Notes under the pieces: model-generated
Seen by the model: only the letters and a program-made list of their open reading frames with translations
Told to the model about the DNA's origin: nothing
Database searches by the model: none
From: Acinetobacter modestus
GTDB taxonomy: Bacteria; Pseudomonadota; Gammaproteobacteria; Pseudomonadales; Moraxellaceae
Assembly (NCBI RefSeq): GCF_014636095.1
Contig: NZ_BMDV01000004.1
Coordinates: 124,001-188,000, forward strand
DNA length: 64,000 nucleotides
Reading direction: 5' to 3'
Shown: positions 18,594 through 28,050 of the stretch, one piece after another
Position numbering within the stretch: position 1 is the first letter of the stretch
Layout: every line of letters begins with the position of its first letter
Program-made: the position numbers and the translations under genes

Positions 18594-18701
18594 ACGCTTT
18601 TGCCATTCTTTTCTGAAAAAAGCGTACGAATGATTAAAAAATAAGTAATTCATTGAAAAAATCAAGATTTCCGTATTTTATTTAAGCACTTATTCATATT
18701 T

Positions 18702-19211
18702 TCATCCTTCATTTTCTAAAGTATGTTCTGAAATATAAACCAGCGCCTGCTCAGAAATCAGCTCAAATAACTCAATAATCTCATCATTCTTCATCCGAAT
18801 ACAGCCATGTGACATCGGAATGCCCATCGGTTCTTTATCAGGCGTGCCATGAATATAGATATATCGTTTAAATGTATCGCAACCATTCCCATGATTGAAT
18901 CCATCTTCTAAACCATCCAACCATAAAATTCGTGACAAAATCCAATCTCTTTGTGGAAATTGTTGTGCGAGTTTTTGGTTATACACTTCTCCTGTCGGCT
19001 GACGTGCAATAAATACCGTATTTTTCTTTAGATCTGCACCAATCTTTTGTGCGATTTGATGCCAACCTCTTGGCGTCTTACCACTATTCTCTTGCTCACC
19101 AATACCATTCTTGCCAGAAGAGATCACATAAAATTTATTGTGCTTTGGCAAATGTAGAATTTGTTGTGCTAAATCTATGACGATGTCTGCCTGATCAAGG
19201 GTATAAGTCAT
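18702..19211 (-). CDS. YkuD-domain L,D-transpeptidase/carboxypeptidase-like enzyme, no signal peptide
   Basis: A 169-residue YkuD-fold cysteine enzyme. The catalytic motif is HGTPDKEP (His121) followed by SHGCIRM with Cys137 as the nucleophile. Most L,D-transpeptidases are exported, but this N-terminus (MTYTLDQADIVIDLAQQ) has no signal peptide or membrane anchor, so it probably acts in the cytoplasm. That recalls the cytoplasmic YkuD L,D-carboxypeptidase of peptidoglycan recycling described in Acinetobacter (ElsL); orthology is an inference. It stands alone between the tRNA promoter and the ybaN-like gene. Confidence 0.85.
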   Translation of the reverse strand: MTYTLDQADIVIDLAQQILHLPKHNKFYVISSGKNGIGEQENSGKTPRGWHQIAQKIGADLKKNTVFIARQPTGEVYNQKLAQQFPQRDWILSRILWLDGLEDGFNHGNGCDTFKRYIYIHGTPDKEPMGIPMSHGCIRMKNDEIIELFELISEQALVYISEHTLENEG

Positions 19212-19517
19212 TTTTATCTCAACAGATGATAGAACACAGATATTTCAACATAGACCAAAAGCTTTTTCTTGTATTTTTCGGTAGTTTTGATTGTTGATTG
19301 ATTTTAAATATAAAAAACAAAACAGCATAATAAGATCAAACATGCTGTTTTAGATCAGCAAAAAGTAGTGCTTTAATCAACTCTCAGGGCAAAGGATTAC
19401 TTTTCTTAAGCTTATCATCTTGCCTATCAGGATTATATTCCGCAAGAGCGTTGCTTTTCTTAATGCGTTTACTCGAACATAGTTCTCATCTTGCGCTCGG
19501 ACAAAGCGTTGCTTTGT
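19212..19517. other. Intergenic region with terminator hairpin and repeat-like sequence
   Basis: This 306-base gap holds a hairpin near 19320-19350 and, at about 19440-19520, two GCGTTGCTTT-containing segments, one of them a small perfect inverted repeat (ACAAAGC-GTT-GCTTTGT). No open frame or RNA gene is recognisable. It must also hold the promoter of the YkuD gene. Confidence 0.4.
19310..19350 (-). terminator. Probable terminator of the ybaN-like gene
   Basis: AAACAGCAT (19320-19328) pairs with ATGCTGTTT (19342-19350). On the minus strand it is followed by TGTTTTTTATA. It lies about 170 bases after the ybaN-like stop codon, so it may instead belong to an unseen transcript. Confidence 0.5.
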
Positions 19518-19883
19518 TTATCCTCGCTCAGGCTCGGGGCGTAACCACAACCACACAGCAACAATAAACATAGTGAAATCTGTAAAAATTTTGACAAGTA
19601 ATGGAGCCTTGGTAAACAGCATTAAAATACCACTGATTAGCATCATAATGCTGGCTATCCATTTTGCTTTACGCGGTACTGTTCCATTTTCACGCCAATT
19701 GCGTAAGGTTGGTCCGTATTTAGGATGATTCAAGAGCCAAGCATCCATTTCAGGCCATCCTTTCGATGCAGCCCATGCTGCAAGGATTAAAAACACAGTG
19801 GTTGGCATACCTGGTAAAATTGCTCCAATGATTCCTAAAATAATAAAAATCACAACTAAACTACGCCAGAACAATGTTTTCAT
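19518..19883 (-). CDS. YbaN family membrane protein (DUF454)
   Basis: A 121-residue inner-membrane protein of the YbaN/DUF454 family, function unknown. It shows the family pattern: an N-terminal helix, GIIGAILPGMPTTVFLILAA, then a WASKGWPEMDAWLLNHPKYG-like stretch and RNWRENGTVPRKAKW, then two more helices. ATG 19883 gives MKTLFWRSLVV. In-frame GTG and TTG codons upstream would add a few residues without a ribosome site. Confidence 0.85.
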   Translation of the reverse strand: MKTLFWRSLVVIFIILGIIGAILPGMPTTVFLILAAWAASKGWPEMDAWLLNHPKYGPTLRNWRENGTVPRKAKWIASIMMLISGILMLFTKAPLLVKIFTDFTMFIVAVWLWLRPEPERG

Positions 19884-19983
19884 TGAGTAATTAACCAACA
19901 CATGTTTACAACCATGCTAGTATAAATTGTTTTTATTGCTCTTTCTTAAACTTAACTTATTATTTCCATGATTGAGTAACAGC

Positions 19984-20865
19984 ATGTCTAGCCTAATGAG
20001 TACGACCATTTTTTTTGAACCTTGGTTGCAGTTTAAGAATCCTATAGTACGTCACTTGGCTTTTTGCATCGCGAGTCCGAATATTTTAGCTCGAATCCCG
20101 CCAGATTTAGAGATAAAGCATACTTTTGAGCTCCATTCTGATCAAAGCTGGCAAACTCATTATGAACGCTATGAAGAACGCTTAAAACAACTTGATCAAC
20201 ATCCCCAAGCCCTCATTGATTTTCTTGCTCAGCTCAAAAGTACTCGTCTTGGGCTACGATTCGAGAACTTACTTTGGTTTTGGTTATTAGATGATGAGTA
20301 TCATCCCTATCAACTTTTAGGTCATAGCATTCAAAAAATTGCAGGAGCGATTACGCTAGGTGAACTAGATTTCGTCATTTTAAATAAAGACACGCAAGAA
20401 ATTGAACATTGGGAAGTTGCGCTAAAGTATTACCTAGGCGAAAGTAACTTAGAGTTAGCGCAATGGTATGGGCTAAATCGAGAAGACACATTACAAAGAA
20501 AATTGAAGCACTTTACTCAACGTCAATTTCAGTTTACGAATGCAAATCATCATCAGATTCAACGAAAATTTGCAGTTATGAAAGGGCAATTATATTTGCC
20601 AACTGATTTGAATCAGTCAGCACTCCCGAATTGGATCAACTCGTCACGACGTTTGGGATTATGGGGAACTAATATTCCCACACCAGATTACTATCGATTA
20701 CAACGTCATGAATGGTTATGCCCTAATCAACAAGCATCCTCAAAAAATGCAACATGGTGGACAAATGGTCTTTATTATCATGACACACCTAGTCCCTCTT
20801 TTTATATGTTTCGCCAACCCTCTTTATTATTCATTAGATCGTCTTCATCAGATTATTTTTTATAA
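19984..20865 (+). CDS. DUF1853 family protein
   Basis: A soluble protein of about 293 residues in the DUF1853 family of unknown function. The recognisable core is RLGLRFENLLWFWL, then TLGELDFVILNKDT, HWEVALKYYLG and a W-Y-G-L motif followed by DTLQRKLKHFTQRQ. The conserved acidic and Lys residues in this core resemble those of PD-(D/E)XK-type folds, which is an inference only. ATG 19984 is chosen over TTG 19972 because a GAG element lies 8 bases upstream. It is divergent from the ybaN-like gene. Confidence 0.82.
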   Translation: MSSLMSTTIFFEPWLQFKNPIVRHLAFCIASPNILARIPPDLEIKHTFELHSDQSWQTHYERYEERLKQLDQHPQALIDFLAQLKSTRLGLRFENLLWFWLLDDEYHPYQLLGHSIQKIAGAITLGELDFVILNKDTQEIEHWEVALKYYLGESNLELAQWYGLNREDTLQRKLKHFTQRQFQFTNANHHQIQRKFAVMKGQLYLPTDLNQSALPNWINSSRRLGLWGTNIPTPDYYRLQRHEWLCPNQQASSKNATWWTNGLYYHDTPSPSFYMFRQPSLLFIRSSSSDYFL

Positions 20866-20968
20866 AGTAACATTTTATAACACTTCTACTATCAAACCAT
20901 TATGTTTATTTTCTGCATTTTTTCTTAGCCTCTAAGAACATCATAATTACATTTAAACGGAGAAGATG

Positions 20969-21109
20969 ATGAAAAAAATCTTAGTTGCTTCAATCATGAC
21001 TGCTTTTGTTTTAACTGGTTGTAATACATTTAAGGGTTTTGGGCAGGATGTATCTAAAGCAGGTGACAAAGTTACTCAAACTGCTGAAAAAACTCAGGAT
21101 AAAATGTAA
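20969..21109 (+). CDS. Entericidin-type small lipoprotein
   Basis: A 46-residue lipoprotein: signal MKKILVASIMTAFVLTG with lipobox LTGC, then mature CNTFKGFGQDVSKAGDKVTQ and a short tail TAEKTQDKM. The G-x-G-x-D-V-x-K-A-G-D pattern is the entericidin EcnA/EcnB signature; entericidins are small membrane lipoproteins implicated in stress or programmed lysis. GGAG lies 6 bases before ATG 20969; the ATG at 20966 would be only 3 bases away. A perfect 12-bp terminator follows, so it is a single-gene unit. Confidence 0.88.
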   Translation: MKKILVASIMTAFVLTGCNTFKGFGQDVSKAGDKVTQTAEKTQDKM

Positions 21110-21130
21110 TTTTAGTGAACACCCTTCGCA

Positions 21131-22367
<1,237 letters not shown>

Positions 22368-22385
22368 CATACAAGTTGAGACAAT

Positions 22386-22415
22386 AAAAAAGGAACTCTT
22401 TTGAGTTCCTTTTTT
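22386..22415. terminator. Bidirectional terminator between dapE and chpC
   Basis: AAAAAAGGAACTC and GAGTTCCTTTTTT flank TTTT in a perfect stem. It serves both converging genes. Confidence 0.92.
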
Positions 22416-22417
22416 AT

Positions 22418-22873
22418 TTATAACCCTAGTTGGGTTTGAATATTTTGTAGATGAGGGACGTAAAATTGTTTTTCCCCAATCTTGACATATTTAAATACAT
22501 TATTGTCATCAATGTCTTTTTCTTCATCTACAATTTCAGAAATACGTAAACGAATAGATTCAGGCATTTCATTACAAACCAAAGCAAATCGTTCTGAAAC
22601 GTCATCACCTTCAACCACCAACGCTACCCCATTTTTATTCGCTGGATCATTTACAGCATAAATAGGAAGCTTGAGATCATGCCATTCAACATGATCAATA
22701 TTGGTTTGTGTATCCATCGCTGATAACACGATATTCTGCGGTAGCAGCATTGGAACTTTTTCATGACATTTAATGATATAAGCGTCAATAAACCCTGTTG
22801 ATACCGTAATTAAATGTTGTAACTCTTGTTGGTCAATTTGCCCCAAACCGGAGTTTGCGCTTTTTTTTACCAT
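22418..22873 (-). CDS. chpC: CheW-like protein of the Pil-Chp system (ChpC-like)
   Basis: A 151-residue cytoplasmic protein starting 11 bases after chpA, last gene of the chemosensory cluster. The stretch AYIIKCHEKVPMLLPQNIVL, then WHDLKLPIYAV and VALVVEGDDVSERFALVCNE, follows the CheW adaptor fold (binding surface for receptors and the kinase). In Pseudomonas the equivalent CheW-like adaptor is ChpC; the sequence itself is divergent, so position is half of the argument. GAGG precedes the ATG. Confidence 0.72.
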   Translation of the reverse strand: MVKKSANSGLGQIDQQELQHLITVSTGFIDAYIIKCHEKVPMLLPQNIVLSAMDTQTNIDHVEWHDLKLPIYAVNDPANKNGVALVVEGDDVSERFALVCNEMPESIRLRISEIVDEEKDIDDNNVFKYVKIGEKQFYVPHLQNIQTQLGL

Positions 22874-22884
22874 TAATTTTTACC

Positions 22885-25800
22885 TCATGAGCGCACTGTT
22901 AGTAAACTTTCAATATTTTCCAAGAGCATTTCTTCTTGGAACGGTTTACCCATATATTGACTTACACCAAGTGATAAAGCACGTTCACGATGCTTTTCAC
23001 CCGTACGTGATGTAATCATGATAATTGGTAAGTCGCGATGTAATTCATGATGTCGAACAAGGTTTGTTACTTCGAAACCATCCATACGCGGCATTTCAAT
23101 ATCAAGTAACATCAAGTCTGGCTTAATGGTTTCAAGCTGCTCAATCGCATCCACACCGTCTTTCGCAGTCACAACATCATAACCTTGACGCTCTAATAGA
23201 CGCGAAGTTACCTTACGTACAGTTACTGAGTCATCGACGATCATAATCAAGCGACGTTCATCATAGCGCTGTTTGGTATAAGTTTCATCAGCCTGTTTAC
23301 TACGTGCTGTAGACTGTGCTTGTCGAGCAATATTTTGACCATCTAAGATCAAACATACCTGACCATCACCCATAATCGTCGCACCAGCAATCACCCCGAT
23401 GCTTGAGAACTGTTGTCCAATAGGTTTTACAACAATTTGTCCACGAGAACCAATTAACTGATCAACAAGTAATGCTGTCGTTTGTCCCTGCGCACCTTTA
23501 ACCAACAATACAGGCAATGAATGAACAACGCCATGCAAACGAGGAATCGGCTGCCCAGCAACAAACTCAGATAAATAACGTAAACGATAGCTTTCTTGAT
23601 CGATCTTGAAATAATCGTCTTTACTTTCAAAGTATTGTTCTAATGCTGCAGGTGAAATACGAACAATACGGTCAATTTGTGCAAGTGGGAAGGCAAACTG
23701 TTGATCGCCCGCTTTTACCATTAAGGCATCACTTACAGCTACTGTAGTCGGTACTCGAATGGTAAATGTTGTTCCCTTACCTAAAACAGAGTTAACACTC
23801 ACATGACCGCCAAGCGCTTTAATATCGCTCTGAACAACATCTAGACCAACACCACGCCCAGAAATTTGTGTAACTTGTGCAGCAGTACTAAAACCTGGAT
23901 GGAAGATAAATTGCAGAATTTCTTCATGTTCAAGTTTCTGCTCTTTAGTCATTAAACCTGTTTGAATCGCTTTATCTTTAATGCGATTCACATCGATACC
24001 TTTACCATCGTCACTGAACGTCACAACAATATCAGTACCCTGACGACCAATATCTAAAGCGATATGTCCAGTTTCTGGTTTCTTCGCTTGTAAACGTTGC
24101 TCTCTGTCTTCAATACCGTGGTCAATCGCGTTACGCAACATATGTTCAAATGGCGCAACCAATTTTTCCAAAATACTACGGTCTAATTCACCCTCAGTAT
24201 TGTTAACAATTAATTCTGTTGGTCGGTTTAAAGTCGATGCTGTTTGACGAACAATACGTTGTAAACGTGGCAATAATCGAGAGAATGGTACCAATCGGGT
24301 ACGCATCAAACTTTCTTGAATTTCTGCTTGAATACGAGATTGTTGTAATAACAAGCCTTCCGTATCACGGATCTTCTCAGAAAGTGTCGTCTTAAAGTCA
24401 ACCAAATCCGAAGCGGATTCCGCAAGAGATTTTGACAACTGATTTAAAGATGAATATTGGTCCATCTCTAATGGATCAAAATCTGCGTAGCGAGAGTTCT
24501 CACCACCATGACGTGCAATAATTTGACTTTCTAACTCACCTTCCATTCGGCGTAACTGATCTGCCAAACGTTTGATCGCGAGCTCCATCTCCGTTAGCGT
24601 ACCACCCAATTGACCAAGGTCCATTTCGATACGCGAACGGTTAATCGCATTCTCACCTGACAAGTCAATCATTTTCTCAATGACGTCAGCAGAGACACGA
24701 ATCATCTCATTATTTTGTTCAATACGTTCAGTCGTTTCCCACTCACCTAACATTGATGGAGGTTCTGTACCATCACCTTGAACAAACTCCATTGTATATT
24801 CTGGAGTGAAAATATCTTTAGCTGAGAGCTTTTGTGGAAGTTGTGCTGAAACATCCACAAACTCCATATTCTCTAAACTTTGTTTTAAGCCATCAAAGTT
24901 TGCATACTGACGTTTGAAAATCGCATCATTCAACCAAGCCAGTGCTGTATTAAGAAGATTATCATAAACGTTTGAATTGAAATGATGTACACCAAACTGT
25001 TCAAATGCATTCTCGAGATGATAAGCAACAATCGCAATTGCATCTAACTCAGCCATACGTGCACCACCTTTTAAACTGTGGGCATTACGTTGTAACTGTA
25101 AGAGCAAACTACGATTACCACGTTGATCAAACCACTGTCTTAATAGACCTTTGGCTTGTTCAAGTAGTTCTTCTGCTTCTTCTAAGAATGTTTGCTCAAC
25201 AAGAGAACGAACATCATCATCAAGGGCAACTTCACGAACAATCTCCGCATTTGAAGTATCTTCTAGAACTTCTTGAGCTTCGATCAATGAGAACTCATCA
25301 ATTGATAAGTCCATGAGATCATCCGTTTCGACCACAGCGGCAACATGATTTTCGGCTACAGGCTCAAAAGTAACAGGTGATGACGGAGTAAAATCAATAG
25401 ATTGATCTGCTTCCTGAAGCAACTGAAGTACGTGTGCAGCAGGATAATCGACTTGCTTATCACGAATGGTTTGAATTCGATCTGCAATATCATCTTGTAC
25501 TGCACGAATGACTGCGATTAATTGTGGGTTCGGTTGTAACTGCTGATTAATTAACTTCTCATAAATTGTTTCCAATTCATGTGCAATTAAACCAATATGA
25601 CGTGCTTGAATCATATTTGAACCACCTTTTAAGGTGTGCAAATATCGCATCAAGTTTTTCAATGCACCTACATTTTGTTGATCAGCTGTCCATGTATTTA
25701 GATCAGCATCAATACCAACCAATAACTCATCAGCTTCTTCAAGGAAGATATCTAACAAGTCTGGATCAAAGTCACGATTTGAATCACTCGATTGTAAACT

Positions 25801-27894
25801 TTGTTTATCTAAAGCAAATTGTGCAGCTAAATCACTCACATCAACAGCATGATGTGTTTCAGTTCTTAACGTATTTACAGAAACAGTCGAATCAACCGTG
25901 GTTTCCACTGTGGCTGTATTCAAACTATCCAATTCTTCAACGTCGTCAACAGGAATAACCACTGATGCAACACTTGCTGAATCTTGGTTTGCTAATACAT
26001 TCAACGCATGTGTAGCAGGATAATCGACTTGTTTATCACGAATGGTTTGAATTCGATCTGCAATATCATCTTGTACTGCACGAATGACTGCGATTAATTG
26101 TGGGTTCGGTTGTAACTGCTGATTGATTAATTTCTCATAAATTGTTTCCAATTCATGTGCAATTAAACCAATATGACGTGCTTGAATCATATTTGAACCA
26201 CCTTTTAAGGTGTGCAAATACCGCATCAAGTTTTTCAATGCACCTACATTTTGTTGATCAGCCGTCCATGTATTTAGATCAGCATCAATACCAACCAATA
26301 ACTCATCAGCTTCTTCAAGGAAGATATCTAACAAGTCTGGATCAAAGTCACGATTTGAATCACTTGATTGTAAGCTTTGTTTATCTAAAGCGAATTGTGC
26401 AGCTAAATCACTCACATCAACTTTATTACTAGACGGCTCAAATTCAACAATCGGTGCTTCAACTATACCTGCTTGTTGCTCAGTTACAGGAGCTTCCAAG
26501 AACTCAATATTTTGCTGCGTAAATGAACTCAATTCATTTAATACAAGTTCATGTGCCTTTGTCAAAGTCACACGCTGCCCTGCAGCCAAGGTATCAAACA
26601 ATTGAATGAACTGTTGATGTACTTGATAATACAGTTCAAAAGCATAATCAAGATTCAGTAAATTTGGCTTAAATAATAGATCTTGATAACTAGAACGTAA
26701 CAAACTTGTATATTGATACATACCAATCGTCGCATGATGATGAGTATGTTCTAATAAAGTTTCAGTTTGCTGACTTAACAGTTGGATATATTGAGGAAAT
26801 TCAGTACGTGCACGCTTCTCAAAATCAAACTCAACGTCAAGAAGATCATTGATATTCAATTCTAGTAATTGTGAAACTAAACCTTGTGGACGTAAAGATT
26901 CGCCTTGTTTTTCTTCTAATTGGAAATCGTAGCTATCCCATGCAACATTAAAAGTATTATAAATTTCTTCAAATTTCTGCTGTGAACCTTGGTGTTTCAA
27001 CGTGTGCAAATAGTCACGAACAAACTGTGCATAGTGTGTCAAAAGTGCCGTTTCATCAGAACTTGAATCAAGCTCTTCTTGCAATAATGTTTTGAATAAA
27101 TTCTCAACTTTCGAACTTGCTTCAAACACATGCTCAACATGCGCCATAGCAGAGCTGCCACGTAAAGTATGAAGCGCTCGAATTAGCGTATTATAATTAT
27201 CATTTGTCGGGCGATCATTTAATAAAAATTGATCAATCGTAGTCAAATGATCTTCTGCTTCTTCCAAGAAAATCGATAATGTTTCTTTGATTAACGCTTC
27301 ATCATCTAGCGGATGACCTATAAATACAGATTCTGAATCTGCGACATCGACAGTATCCATACTTACAGATATCAGTTCGAGACCAGTTGCAGCGTTATCA
27401 TTCAGCATATTCGATAATTGTAATAACTCAGCTAGCGCTGGTTCTATACTAAGTTGCTGCTGTAATTGCTGACCTAATAAAACCAAAGGTTTTAAATCTA
27501 TCTGATGTTTTTGAACCAATTTAAAATCATGTACAAGTTTAAAGCGGTAGATATTAAAAATCGCTTTTACATAATGTTGAATATCTGAATTCAACAACAC
27601 TGTCCCTGCAAGTACTCGATTTAAAGTATCTTCAACCGTCCACGCCAACTCACCTGAAGATTTGGCACCAACCATCCTTCCAGAACCTTTTAAGGTATGG
27701 AAATGTCGGCGAATATCTGTGAGCACATCTTGTTGATTTGGCTGTTCAATCCATTGAACGATTAATGGCTCTAATTCAACAAAGATTTCATCTAATTCTT
27801 CAATAAAAATTTCAAGAATTTCTGCATCTTGCTCAAGATAACTATCTTCAGGAAGCGTCATCGTTTCAACTAACGTTTTTAATATTTCTTTCAT
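22885..27894 (-). CDS. chpA: ChpA/PilL hybrid chemotaxis histidine kinase with five Hpt domains
   Basis: A 1669-residue CheA-type kinase of the type IV pilus chemosensory pathway. Hpt domains have phosphoacceptor His near 66 (FHTLKGSGR), 242 (LHTLRGSSAM), 561 and 753 (both LHTLKGGSNM) and 937 (AHSLKGGARM). Then come a dimerisation region (about 1070-1200), HATPase (NAIDHGIEDR, DDGKGIDVN, GRGVGLDVV; about 1220-1370), a CheW domain, and a receiver domain with phospho-Asp near 1596 (LLDIEMPRMDG). The third and fourth Hpt units are near-identical copies, so the protein is longer by 192 residues than it would be with one copy. ATG 27894 follows AAGAAG. Confidence 0.95.
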   Translation of the reverse strand: MKEILKTLVETMTLPEDSYLEQDAEILEIFIEELDEIFVELEPLIVQWIEQPNQQDVLTDIRRHFHTLKGSGRMVGAKSSGELAWTVEDTLNRVLAGTVLLNSDIQHYVKAIFNIYRFKLVHDFKLVQKHQIDLKPLVLLGQQLQQQLSIEPALAELLQLSNMLNDNAATGLELISVSMDTVDVADSESVFIGHPLDDEALIKETLSIFLEEAEDHLTTIDQFLLNDRPTNDNYNTLIRALHTLRGSSAMAHVEHVFEASSKVENLFKTLLQEELDSSSDETALLTHYAQFVRDYLHTLKHQGSQQKFEEIYNTFNVAWDSYDFQLEEKQGESLRPQGLVSQLLELNINDLLDVEFDFEKRARTEFPQYIQLLSQQTETLLEHTHHHATIGMYQYTSLLRSSYQDLLFKPNLLNLDYAFELYYQVHQQFIQLFDTLAAGQRVTLTKAHELVLNELSSFTQQNIEFLEAPVTEQQAGIVEAPIVEFEPSSNKVDVSDLAAQFALDKQSLQSSDSNRDFDPDLLDIFLEEADELLVGIDADLNTWTADQQNVGALKNLMRYLHTLKGGSNMIQARHIGLIAHELETIYEKLINQQLQPNPQLIAVIRAVQDDIADRIQTIRDKQVDYPATHALNVLANQDSASVASVVIPVDDVEELDSLNTATVETTVDSTVSVNTLRTETHHAVDVSDLAAQFALDKQSLQSSDSNRDFDPDLLDIFLEEADELLVGIDADLNTWTADQQNVGALKNLMRYLHTLKGGSNMIQARHIGLIAHELETIYEKLINQQLQPNPQLIAVIRAVQDDIADRIQTIRDKQVDYPAAHVLQLLQEADQSIDFTPSSPVTFEPVAENHVAAVVETDDLMDLSIDEFSLIEAQEVLEDTSNAEIVREVALDDDVRSLVEQTFLEEAEELLEQAKGLLRQWFDQRGNRSLLLQLQRNAHSLKGGARMAELDAIAIVAYHLENAFEQFGVHHFNSNVYDNLLNTALAWLNDAIFKRQYANFDGLKQSLENMEFVDVSAQLPQKLSAKDIFTPEYTMEFVQGDGTEPPSMLGEWETTERIEQNNEMIRVSADVIEKMIDLSGENAINRSRIEMDLGQLGGTLTEMELAIKRLADQLRRMEGELESQIIARHGGENSRYADFDPLEMDQYSSLNQLSKSLAESASDLVDFKTTLSEKIRDTEGLLLQQSRIQAEIQESLMRTRLVPFSRLLPRLQRIVRQTASTLNRPTELIVNNTEGELDRSILEKLVAPFEHMLRNAIDHGIEDREQRLQAKKPETGHIALDIGRQGTDIVVTFSDDGKGIDVNRIKDKAIQTGLMTKEQKLEHEEILQFIFHPGFSTAAQVTQISGRGVGLDVVQSDIKALGGHVSVNSVLGKGTTFTIRVPTTVAVSDALMVKAGDQQFAFPLAQIDRIVRISPAALEQYFESKDDYFKIDQESYRLRYLSEFVAGQPIPRLHGVVHSLPVLLVKGAQGQTTALLVDQLIGSRGQIVVKPIGQQFSSIGVIAGATIMGDGQVCLILDGQNIARQAQSTARSKQADETYTKQRYDERRLIMIVDDSVTVRKVTSRLLERQGYDVVTAKDGVDAIEQLETIKPDLMLLDIEMPRMDGFEVTNLVRHHELHRDLPIIMITSRTGEKHRERALSLGVSQYMGKPFQEEMLLENIESLLTVRS
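25435..25845 (-). repeat. Hpt-coding direct repeat, copy 2 in protein order (ChpA residues about 684-820)
   Basis: This 411-base segment is repeated at 26011-26421, exactly 576 bases (192 codons) away. I count nine differences, all transitions, eight of them silent. It encodes DVSDLAAQFALDKQ through the Hpt His motif LHTLKGG to DKQVDYPA. Confidence 0.95.
26011..26421 (-). repeat. Hpt-coding direct repeat, copy 1 in protein order (ChpA residues about 492-628)
   Basis: Partner of 25435-25845, about 98% identical by eye. The 165-base linker between the copies is not repeated. The only amino-acid change is Thr here for Ala in the other copy, at the distal edge. Confidence 0.95.
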
Positions 27895-28007
27895 AGCGGC
27901 TTCTTTCGTTTTTATCCACTAATTGTGGCTAAAAATTACGTGTATCTATCACACAAGATGTAGCTCCATGTTAGTCATCATCTTGTAGAGATATTCTACA
28001 TCTCTTC

Positions 28008-28046
28008 AAAAAAGGGAAAGGACAGATATACTCTGCCTCCCCTTTG
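28008..28046 (-). terminator. Terminator-like hairpin between pilJ and chpA
   Basis: Minus-strand AAAGGGGAGG-CAGA pairs imperfectly with TCTG-TCCTTTCCCTTT and is followed by a T run. It lies just after the pilJ stop codon within the 156-base gap before chpA, so it could partly uncouple chpA expression from pilGHIJ. Confidence 0.5.
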
Positions 28047-28050
28047 CTGC

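Noticed and set aside
20708..20935. 75-codon frame overlapping the end of the DUF1853 gene
   Set aside because: Most of it lies within the DUF1853 coding sequence in another frame, with a His/Phe-rich, non-protein-like composition.
25435..26421. Direct repeats considered as a CRISPR or transposon footprint
   Set aside because: The units are 411 bases, in frame and encode an Hpt domain; there are no short spacers, terminal inverted repeats or target-site duplications.
25005..26432. Three open frames on the plus strand opposite chpA (25005-25316, 25566-25958, 26142-26432)
   Set aside because: They are antisense shadows; two of them resemble each other only because the underlying chpA sequence is duplicated.
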